NCBI GenBank assembly: GCA_034401795.1
Contig: CM067371.1
Span: forward strand, 84,848,783-84,912,782
DNA: 64,000 bases
Reading direction: 5' to 3'
DNA from: Chaetoderma sp. LZ-2023a
Lineage: Eukaryota; Mollusca; Caudofoveata; Chaetodermatida; Chaetodermatidae
Part shown: positions 56,969 through 64,000 of the stretch, in pieces
Layout of the letters: the number at the start of each line of letters is the position of its first letter
Numbering within the stretch: the first letter of the stretch is position 1
Notes under the pieces: generated by a model
What the model saw: only the letters and a program-made list of their open reading frames with translations
Database searches by the model: none
Told to the model about the DNA's origin: nothing
Made by a program: the position numbers and the translations under genes

Positions 56969-57000
56969 TGATCGAAGGAGAAGGCAGACTCCTGTGTTAC

Positions 57001-58039
57001 AGCCATAACTGTTACTATGCAAATATTTTGTATTTAAATAAATTTAAATAGTAAATTATAGGGATAGGAACTGGGTATGGTAATCCAGGCCAATTCATAA
57101 ACTTGACGGAACATGGACCGGGTGTGGAACCGCATCAGTCCATGTTAAAATTACACTTGTATGGTCATTTATTGTATGTTAATAGCACACCGGCTCATCT
57201 ATAAGCAAGTTCTGTAAATACTACTCTGAGTTATTGCTAAATTCCGGAATGAGTTATGACCCAAACATATACTATTGTAAATAATATACGTTAGTGGAGA
57301 TTAGTTTTAAGTTATGAATGCTAGGACCAGCTGACAGGCTTCAAGATGCCTAATATATTTCAGCTGTAAACGATATCATATCATATCATTTAACACAAGT
57401 CATCAACATATCATTTTTATCAGGACAGACAAGATGTAAGTCGTCACTACTCACTAGGTTGTGTCAATCATCATTTGATGATCTGTATCATGATATGTAT
57501 TGTATCGGGATAGGTGTATCACAATATGTATTGTATCACAAGGTCCCTGGAAATACACCCCCTAATTCATAGAATCGTGATGACGTCAACACAATCAAAT
57601 TTCCCATAATACCCTGAGAGACGTCCCATCCTGAGACGCCATTTTCGGACGGGCTAATTTAACATTACGGGCAATGGGCCGTAAAGCCTTAATTACATTT
57701 TCTTTAATATCTTGCAAAATTCACTCATGATTTGATGTTTTCTGATACCTGGTGGGGTTATTACAGATTCTCAGGTACAGGATTTAATGGTTTAAGCTTC
57801 ATGGAAAATGTAAACAATGCAGCATGTAGTAAGTTTGCCCCAACTTTAATGGCGGTCAATCTCAAGATGCCCGGGTGTGCGAAACTATGAATAATAATCA
57901 GACCATGAAAATCCTTTGTTGTTAAGATTTGAGTCTAATCAGATCAGTACATGTAGTTTTTTAGAAACTTCTCCGGACACACAAATACATGTAGACAAGC
58001 AGAGACCTGGATGCGATATCTCTTTCCCCAACATGACTA
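57001..58039. other. Spacer upstream of gene B / LINE
   Basis: Holds a relic of the 'agatttgag.c.aat.ggatcagta' repeat (57890-58030). At 57585-57660 there is a cluster of TGACGTCA (about 57580-57590), ATTATGGGAAATTT and a YY1-like GAAAATGGC on the - strand. No exon is identified. Confidence 0.35.
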
Positions 58040-58922
58040 TTCAGCTTTAAGAAAAACAACAAACATACCAGAAACAATTCGAACAGGAGAAATTTAAATG
58101 CAGAGATTACTGTCAGGTCAACATTGAAACATTCAAAAGATCTATGTCAGAGGTCGATTGGAGCATAGTAACAGACATTCAGTCTTGTGAGCATGCCTAC
58201 AACAAATTTCATGACATCTGCACGACTATTTTTGAACAAAGCTTTCCAATGAAAGAAAGTAAAAAATATAAGCATAACCCAACTAAACCTTGGCTTACAA
58301 GTGGATTAATAGCTGCCTGTCATACAAAACATCAGCTCTACTTAACATTTATCAAGTGTCAAACTAACTACAATGAAATTCAGTTTAAAAAATATAGAAA
58401 TAAATTAGATCAAATAATAAAAACCGCTAAGAAAACATATTATCACAAGAAATTTGAACAGTCTAAAAATGACACAAAAGAGACATGGAAAACCATTAAA
58501 TCACTCTTAAACAAGACCAATACGGCATAACAGACACAATTTCTTCACAAGAATAAGGTCATTACCGATAAATCCGAAATTGCCAATGGATTCAATGATT
58601 ATTTTGTAAATATAGGACCAGAACTTTCGACCAAAATCCAATCAACATCCAAGAAAAAATTTCTGCTTACCTTACAGGCAGCTATCAATCATCGTTCTTG
58701 GTTAACCCTACTAACACTGAAGAGATCTTTAACGTTCTAAACAAACTCAACCCAGCCAAAAGTGCCGGAATCGATGCTTTTAAGTGGCACATTTATAAAA
58801 CCTGTGTTATGGATATCCTTATCCCACTTAGTCACATTTGCAACTTATCCCTAGCACAAGGCATTTTCCCATCAAAACTAAAAATAGCACGTGTTACACC
58901 AATTTATAAAGCCACGGATTGC
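58040..58922 (+). pseudogene. Non-LTR (LINE) retrotransposon fragment
   Basis: The frame reads the linker and first RT block of a CR1/jockey-type LINE: FKRSMSEVDWS, KPWLTSGLIAACHTKHQLY, IANGFNDYFVNIGPELS, then LNPAKSAGIDAFKWHIYK and SLAQGIFPSKLKIARVTPIY. The endonuclease and the catalytic YxDD part are absent. It is inactive: TAA at 58528-58530 and a frameshift in the A-run at about 58650-58657. It stops at 58920-58922, where E3 is inserted. Confidence 0.85.
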
Positions 58923-58959
58923 AGGAAATGTCAATTTCCCTTTCTCCGAGATCTAAAAA

Positions 58960-59130
58960 TACTCACCATTCTATTACTTCTGATACAGCTAGCCCTGATA
59001 GCTGGGCCCTAGGACTATAGACTTAGTAAGCTTTACCAACTCCTGGGAACCGGGTACTCGGCTCCCAACTGCTGAGTACCCGTTTGCCATGAAGCTCATA
59101 TTGTTGGCATAGCCACCAAACAAGAGAAAC
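58960..59130. repeat. E3 left inverted terminal repeat
   Basis: Near-identical to 51768-51940; differs from E2 by one fewer 'gggaggct' unit and by single bases. Confidence 0.85.
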
Positions 59131-59167
59131 CCATGGCTTGCCTCCGTGGGGCTGGGAGGCTGGGTCC

Positions 59168-59270
59168 GTAACAGAATGGTGAGTATTGTTAGATCTCGGA
59201 GAAAGGGAAATTGACATTTCCTGCATTCTCCTTCGATCAATACTCACAATTCTATTACTTCTGATATACA
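59168..59270. repeat. E3 internal complementary region
   Basis: 'gtaacagaatggtgagtatt' ... 'aatactcacaattctattac'; the centre reads 'gacatttcctgcattctcct', joining left and right ends through 'gca'. Confidence 0.85.
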
Positions 59271-59772
59271 CCAGATTTGATCAGTAACCTGGTGGGAAGG
59301 GGCAAGCCATAAATGCTAATTTTGCCCCTTGGAGAAAGATTTTAGACTTCAAACTTGACTAACGGAGACCTAAAAGGACCGTCAAGTTCACGGAACCGAA
59401 TCACATTCGCGTCACAGCCCCCACCCACCCTTTTTCCTCCTAAGAAAAGGGAGAGAACTAACGAACATGTATCTCGACTGAAAACACAAATATGCCAAGA
59501 GGGTTAACTACTCCCTGCATTTTCCATGTATTAGCCTGGGAATGAGCATGAATATATAAGATGAATGAACATGATACATATACATAATACAAAAAACTCT
59601 CACTTATTGAATTACCTTATGATAATTGGACTTCAGACGTACCGCCTCCAACCATTCACCGGTTCGGCCATCAGTGACACAATCTGGTTGACATCCTCTC
59701 GCCTGACCATGCCTGCTCTAGGTTCTTTTCTTACCAAAGTGGAAAAAGGGTGAAGAGCAGTGTGGTCACTAG
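59271..59772 (-). other. E3 3' non-coding region
   Basis: Corresponds to 52084-52550 of E2 (ctggttgacatcctctcgcc shared). No frame. Confidence 0.55.
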
Positions 59773-60201
59773 CTATCGTTTCAAAACAGCTAAAGCGAGT
59801 GGATTGGCTGAGTCTGACACATCCCTCATATAGTAATCCGTGAATGAGGACTCACAGTGCCATTGTGCAACGGCCATGATGTCCTCTAACGGAACACCAT
59901 TGTAAAGAGCGGTCGAGGCGGCTATTCCTCTGACATCGTGTGCCCTTACGCCTTGCACCTGGTGCCCAGTCGCCATCTCGTGAGTAGTCTGAATGCATTC
60001 GACGACCCAACGAGAGATAGTATCCATGGATGTGGCGCCATAAGGCTTTTTATGGCAGATCCACAGATGTCTATTGTTCGACCGTAACGAGTCAGTCTGT
60101 TTCTTGTACTTAGTCAAAGCACGGACCGGGCACCAGACACTGGCATCACGATCAAACCTAGTTAACTTCGGTATAATGATCGGTTTGCCGGGATATCTCA
60201 A
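59773..60201 (-). pseudogene. E3 tyrosine recombinase, C-terminal part
   Basis: Continues the frame of 60205-64000 after a single TAA at 60202-60204. It holds the HxxR pair (AHDVRGIA), AQWHCESS and the Tyr in FTDYYMRD (about 59826-59840). At the stop, E1 has glutamine (CAG). All catalytic residues are present on the two sides of the stop, so the enzyme is broken by one nonsense change. Confidence 0.88.
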
Positions 60202-60204
60202 AGA

Positions 60205-63200
60205 TTAGTTCTTTGACATAAACTCTGCTCTTGGCAGAAGACGCAGACCTTCTCCAGAAACAATAAATCGGTTCCTCTCTGCCGAAAGCGCATGGATCTC
60301 ACTGTGCCTTCTAGCTGAGGAAGCTGCCAATAGAAAGACTGCCTTTAGAGTCAAATGCTTTAGACTAGCCGAACGCAACGGTTCGAAAGGGTGCTTGGCC
60401 AGTACATTAAGCACTAAAGATAGACTCCAGGCTGGAATGACTACCGGTTGTCTCGGGCAGAGATTGCTTATTCCCTTCAACATCACATTCAACTGGGCCA
60501 CCTCTGGACTATCCCTGTTGGCTAGACAAGGGATAACTGATGCCAAAGCTGACTTGTATCCAGCAACTGTGACGGGAGCTAGTCCTGAAAAGAACAGCTC
60601 ACAGAGAAAGTCTGCTATTTGCTGAATAGTGGATTGAAAGGTATCAATACCCTTTTCTTCACACCAGTCTGCAAATCTGTTAACCTTGTTGTTATATGAC
60701 TTGAAGGTTGACATCCTTCTCGCAGCCGCGATGAAATCAGCAGCCTGTCGAGAAAAGCCTTCCGACGTGGAACGTTGTTTGATAACATCCACGCAGTCAA
60801 TTTGAACATTTCGGGATGCTCGTGTAGGAAGCGTCCCTTGGCCTGGGAGATTATGTTCGGAATCTCGGGCAACTGCACAGGATTTTCCACCAGCAGATCT
60901 AGAAGATCCGTGAACCACGCCCTGCTCGGCCAATACAGCGCTATTAGCAGGACCAGACACGGTTCCTCCCTGACCTTCACCAATACCTTCGGTAGAAGAA
61001 TGGTGGGTGGGTACGCGTAAGCGTGCATCCCTCTCCAGCTTATCGCCAGAGTGTCTGTATCGACGGCATTTGGATCTGGAATCGGCGAGACATGTCATGA
61101 TTTGAGCATTTTCTTTTGTGGCGAACAAGTCCATGTCGGGTTTGCCCCAATGCTCGAAGATCCGTCGCAGAACCGGAGGGTTGAGGGACCATTCTGTTGG
61201 CAAGATTCTCTGTCTGCGAGACAAAGCATCTGCCAGGATGTTCAATCGGCCAGGAATATGAGCTGCTTTCAAAACAACCGAGTAATTCCTGCACCATTGA
61301 ATCAAGTGCCACACCCTGATACACAGAGTGGGCGACCTGGTTCCGCCTTGGCGATTTATATATGATACTACTGTCGAATTGTCCAACCGTATCAATATCA
61401 CCTTGCCCCTGATCATCGGAAGGAACTCTTCCAACGCCAGTTCCACTGCCATCATTTCCAACAGATTGATATGCAGCTGACTCTCCGGGAGAGTCCATGT
61501 GCCCGAGGCCTGGTGTTCTCCCTGGCAGGCACCCCACCCTTCCAGCGATGCATCCGTGTAGATGGACAACTGGGGGTGGGGTAGGTGCAGCGAAACCCCT
61601 AATAGGAGATTCTGACGCTGTTTCCACCATAGAAGATGCGATATTATCGGCTCCAAAACTGGCACCAGTTTTGACAGGGGTTCTGTTCTCTGTTTCCACA
61701 GAGACATCAGATACAACTGGATAGGCCTTCGCATTAGAGCAGCGTACGGGATAACCTGCTCCATGGAGACCATCATGCCCAGCATCTGAAGGAACCGCCT
61801 CGCCTGAATGTGGTTTCCCACTCGAAAACTCTTGAGGATGGCCAACAGAGACACCACTCTGGGCTCTGACGGGTAAACCCTGCCCTCCTCGAGATCGAAT
61901 CGCATCCCCAAATAAACGAAACGTTGAGTGGGCGTCAACTCAGATTTCTCCTGGTTGACTATCCAGCCTAGATCTGAAAGTAACTTCAGAGTCAGAGCAG
62001 TATCCACGTTCAACCTGGCTGCCGAGTCTGCCTTGAGCAGCCAGTCGTCTATGTAGGTGTGTAGCGCCACGTTCTCCTTTCTGAGAAACGCTGTCACCGC
62101 AAGGACCACTCTTGTGAAAACCCTCGGAGCTGTCGACAGGCCAAACGGGAGAACTGTAAACTCCCATACTTGATTCTGAAACGCAAATCTCAGAAACCTG
62201 TGCCAACTCCGATTCATAGGAATGTGGAAATATGCATCTTTCAGATCGATCGATACACACCACATTCCTTTCCTCAATCCCGCCATTACCGACATCGGCG
62301 TTTCCATCTGGAACCGAGGCGTATGGATAAACCAATTTAATGGCCTGAGATTGAGTATGGGTCTCCATCCCCCTGTGCTCTTGGGGACAAGGAACATGTT
62401 TGAATAGAAGCCTGGAGTGTTCCAGTTTTCTGGTTTTATTGCTCCCTTCAGAAACAAACCCGACACTTCCTTTTGAACGGCTTCTAACTTGTCTGGCTCC
62501 CTTGGTACGGGTGTCCAGACAGGTGCCAAAGACAGATTTTGTGGTGGAAAGTCCCACCACTCCGGCATGTAACCCTGGGATAACCATCCCAGGACCAGCC
62601 TGTCTGACGTCACACCTCGCCAGGCCTCGACGAAACGCATGAGCCTTCCACCCACCATAGACGCCTCGACGTCTAACTGGGTGGTCCGCCTCGCAGTCCG
62701 CCCCCACCCCCCCTTTCTTAACGAGAGAGAGTGAGAACCATTTCGTTCTAGGCACGACGGGTATAACTGGCACCGCTGTTCCTGTCGCACAGGCGCGGTC
62801 CAGGCGGATATGAAGGGAGCTTTTGTACCCTCAGGTACGCTTCGGCCCCTTCTGTCCGCCCTTTGAGGCCTTACCCTTACCCTTCCCCTTCTAGGGCGGT
62901 CAGGAGCAACATTGGGGAGGGTAAGCGCCTCTACAACCTTCCTGGGCTTCTTCGCCGGCGGCGGCTCCGAAAACACAGCTGAAGCAGAAGTCGCAACAGG
63001 CCTGGCTTTCGCCCTGCCCTTATGCTTCTTCTGCTTCTTTGAAGGCTGTCCCGTTAGCGGTTTCCCCACAGCCCCTAGTGCGTGCGCTTGCCACACTAGC
63101 TCTAGCTGTAGGTTTACCGCTAACCGATTCTGCGCGATACTGGCGGTATCCTCTAAGATGGCCCGCGCTTGGCCACCGAAGATGCTAGGCCCTGTCAGGG

Positions 63201-64000
63201 GCGTCCCAAGAAGACGCTCCCTGACTGCCGTAGCTGGACGCATATGGTCAATGACCATTTGCCTCCTGGATTTCTTCACTTGCGCTTCCACCCTTGCCAA
63301 TGCGTCCATCAACAGCACCAGGCCATCATTGACACATGAGAGAGCCACAGGTGGCACAGGGTGGCCTGCCCCCGCTTCAGCCCACACCGACTGAAGGAGA
63401 CGATAAGAATGGTTGACAGCGCTCATCGCTGCCCTCACACCCTCATCGCATAGGGACAGGACTTCTTCCTGGTGTACCTGAGACTTGTCCACTAGTGCCG
63501 GACCTGGGCCACCCGCCACGGCACTCTGGACGCCCAGTACCCATCGGTCATCCTCCGTGACCGACGGGACTACACCATACCTGTCGTATTCCCCCCGCGG
63601 AATACGACATCTTGCCCGCACCTTCCTGGAGGCCGCAGGGAGCTGACCCTTGGTCATCAGTTGTTTGCTATAAATAGCATCCAACAAATCTATGAACCGT
63701 GGATCCAGTCCCACTGACTGGATCCGGGCCGCGGGCAAAATCCCCGTCCTAATTGACGCAACCGACGGATGGGGCGCATCTTCATTGGCCGTGGCCGAAA
63801 CCACAGACGGTTCAACCCTGGCTAGCCATGCCAGAGCATCTGACCAATCTACCTCCGACGAAGACACCCCCGCAAACACGTCACCCGTTGACGTGCTCAC
63901 GGGTCTGCCAGCCACGGCCTCCCGGCAAGGAGCCACGGCTGACACGCCAGGCACTCCGCTACCACACGGTTCCGCCGCCACCCCATGAAACACTCCGGTC
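60205..64000 (-). CDS. E3 gag-RT-RNase H-recombinase frame, 5' end outside
   Basis: A single stop-free frame of at least 1262 residues. In order: gag middle (GLDPRFIDLLDAIYSKQLMT, GPSIFGG), Lys-rich gag end (KKQKKHKGRAKARP), RT (SIDLKDAYFHIPM near 62240, LPFGLSTAPRVF, YIDD near 62050), RNase H (YTDASLEGWG near 61550, RLDNS, ADALSRR near 61222), then the recombinase N-terminus and its first catalytic Arg (SARRHSEIHAL near 60310). In E1 these units lie in overlapping frames. Here small indels near 62870 (gag/RT) and 61090 (after DLFATKENAQ) fuse them. The second also removes the YAYPPTILLPKV tail from the RT frame; that tail is open separately at 60615-61028. Confidence 0.85.
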   Translation of the reverse strand, partial: TGVFHGVAAEPCGSGVPGVSAVAPCREAVAGRPVSTSTGDVFAGVSSSEVDWSDALAWLARVEPSVVSATANEDAPHPSVASIRTGILPAARIQSVGLDPRFIDLLDAIYSKQLMTKGQLPAASRKVRARCRIPRGEYDRYGVVPSVTEDDRWVLGVQSAVAGGPGPALVDKSQVHQEEVLSLCDEGVRAAMSAVNHSYRLLQSVWAEAGAGHPVPPVALSCVNDGLVLLMDALARVEAQVKKSRRQMVIDHMRPATAVRERLLGTPLTGPSIFGGQARAILEDTASIAQNRLAVNLQLELVWQAHALGAVGKPLTGQPSKKQKKHKGRAKARPVATSASAVFSEPPPAKKPRKVVEALTLPNVAPDRPRRGRVRVRPQRADRRGRSVPEGTKAPFISAWTAPVRQEQRCQLYPSCLERNGSHSLSLRKGGWGRTARRTTQLDVEASMVGGRLMRFVEAWRGVTSDRLVLGWLSQGYMPEWWDFPPQNLSLAPVWTPVPREPDKLEAVQKEVSGLFLKGAIKPENWNTPGFYSNMFLVPKSTGGWRPILNLRPLNWFIHTPRFQMETPMSVMAGLRKGMWCVSIDLKDAYFHIPMNRSWHRFLRFAFQNQVWEFTVLPFGLSTAPRVFTRVVLAVTAFLRKENVALHTYIDDWLLKADSAARLNVDTALTLKLLSDLGWIVNQEKSELTPTQRFVYLGMRFDLEEGRVYPSEPRVVSLLAILKSFRVGNHIQARRFLQMLGMMVSMEQVIPYAALMRRPIQLYLMSLWKQRTEPLSKLVPVLEPIISHLLWWKQRQNLLLGVSLHLPHPQLSIYTDASLEGWGACQGEHQASGTWTLPESQLHINLLEMMAVELALEEFLPMIRGKVILIRLDNSTVVSYINRQGGTRSPTLCIRVWHLIQWCRNYSVVLKAAHIPGRLNILADALSRRQRILPTEWSLNPPVLRRIFEHWGKPDMDLFATKENAQIMTCLADSRSKCRRYRHSGDKLERDARLRVPTHHSSTEGIGEGQGGTVSGPANSAVLAEQGVVHGSSRSAGGKSCAVARDSEHNLPGQGTLPTRASRNVQIDCVDVIKQRSTSEGFSRQAADFIAAARRMSTFKSYNNKVNRFADWCEEKGIDTFQSTIQQIADFLCELFFSGLAPVTVAGYKSALASVIPCLANRDSPEVAQLNVMLKGISNLCPRQPVVIPAWSLSLVLNVLAKHPFEPLRSASLKHLTLKAVFLLAASSARRHSEIHALSAERNRFIVSGEGLRLLPRAEFMSKN

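Larger units (their letters stand above)
51728..56982 (-). mobile_element. DIRS-type retrotransposon E2, internally deleted
   Basis: A 5.25-kb element of a second DIRS family. It has inverted terminal repeats (about 51768-51940 and 56800-56968), an ICR at 51985-52083, a gag region and a broken RT. Compared with E3 it lacks roughly 1.8 kb (E3 59760-61587) covering RNase H and the recombinase; the junction is near 52551, where the E3-like left flank (ggttgacatcctctcgcc, gaagagcag) meets RT-side sequence (ggtgcagcgaa). It is therefore non-autonomous. Confidence 0.88.
51561..56996. mobile_element. Palindromic MITE carrying E2 in its right arm
   Basis: The left arm starts 'cacaggagtctgccgtttta' (51561) and runs through 'gaaaacatggtagcac'. 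The right arm runs 'gtgctaccgtgttttcgta' to 'cgtatctaa' (51725), stops at E2 and resumes as 'ggcagactcctgtg' (56983-56996). Without E2 it would be a foldback of about 180 bp. Confidence 0.78.
51240..57570. repeat. Possible hAT-like repeat split by later insertions
   Basis: Left end 'aggggtgtcacaatacgcaa' (51241) and right end 'aaatacaccccctaat' (57563-57578) face each other. Both are followed inward by 'gatacaatacat'-like motifs. Terminal homology is short and no 8-bp target duplication is seen, so this is tentative. Confidence 0.3.
58920..64000 (-). mobile_element. DIRS-type retrotransposon E3 (runs off the window)
   Basis: Same family as E2: left end 'tgcaggaaatgtcaatttcc', inverted terminal repeat at 58960-59130, ICR at 59168-59270. 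The recombinase, RNase H, RT and gag follow on the - strand. The 5' gag end and right terminal repeat lie beyond the window. The trinucleotide TGC at the left junction recurs at the ICR join. Confidence 0.9.

Overview
This is a eukaryotic, AT-rich, intron-bearing and extremely repeat-rich genomic window. It most likely comes from a marine lophotrochozoan animal, probably a mollusc. The support for that is indirect: dispersed repeats with ends such as AACAAGAGGCCCAAGGGCC and GTGAGCGATACAGG, which I associate with molluscan genomes; DIRS retrotransposons; and a ciliary kinesin-2 gene whose protein resembles animal KIF17. No bacterial-type operons, tRNA, rRNA or CRISPR were seen.

Layout. (1) 1-14.6 kb, + strand: the last five exons of a KIF17-like (OSM-3-type kinesin-2) gene (756-862, 5293-5551, 7584-7726, 11969-12068, 14389-14624). 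Their splice sites are phase-compatible. The introns hold hairpin MITEs, older tandem repeats and two large minisatellites (31 bp at 9590-11515, 37 bp at 13217-14300). (2) 14.6-39.5 kb: intergenic, made almost entirely of repeats. There are about 17 copies of a TTAACCCTTTAA-ended hairpin MITE ('family P', piggyBac-like), ten copies of a roughly 400-bp foldback MITE ('family F') with a central palindrome, isolated palindromes ('H'), a 148-bp tandem repeat, and a 2.3-kb 36-bp minisatellite (24680-27020). (3) 39.8-50.8 kb, - strand: a second host gene ('gene B', about 887 codons from two recognised exons, 49796-50768 and 39803-41493). Its 8.3-kb intron contains a complete DIRS-type tyrosine-recombinase retrotransposon, E1 (42148-48934), in the same orientation. 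(4) 51.2-57.6 kb: a nest in which a DIRS element of a second family, E2 (51728-56982, internally deleted), sits in one arm of a palindromic MITE (51561-56996), possibly inside an older hAT-like repeat. (5) 58.0-64.0 kb: a decayed non-LTR (LINE) reverse transcriptase interrupted by a third DIRS element, E3 (58920 to beyond the window end), of the same family as E2.

How the parts work together. The DIRS elements show gag, then reverse transcriptase / RNase H, then a tyrosine recombinase, all on the - strand, in overlapping frames in E1. They are bounded by inverted terminal repeats and carry an internal complementary region that copies the joined outer ends, which is the layout expected for replication through a circle. 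E1 has intact RT/RNase H and recombinase frames but an interrupted gag. E2 has lost RNase H and the recombinase. E3 has one stop in the recombinase and two frame fusions. The most informative observations are: the ICR-defined ends of E1 and a terminal motif shared by both DIRS families; a seven-cysteine gag N-terminus lying directly behind a splice-acceptor-like site in both families; a 79-bp duplicate of the 3' coding end of gene B inside a dispersed repeat; and single- or low-copy progenitors, in this same window, for both KIF17 intron minisatellites.
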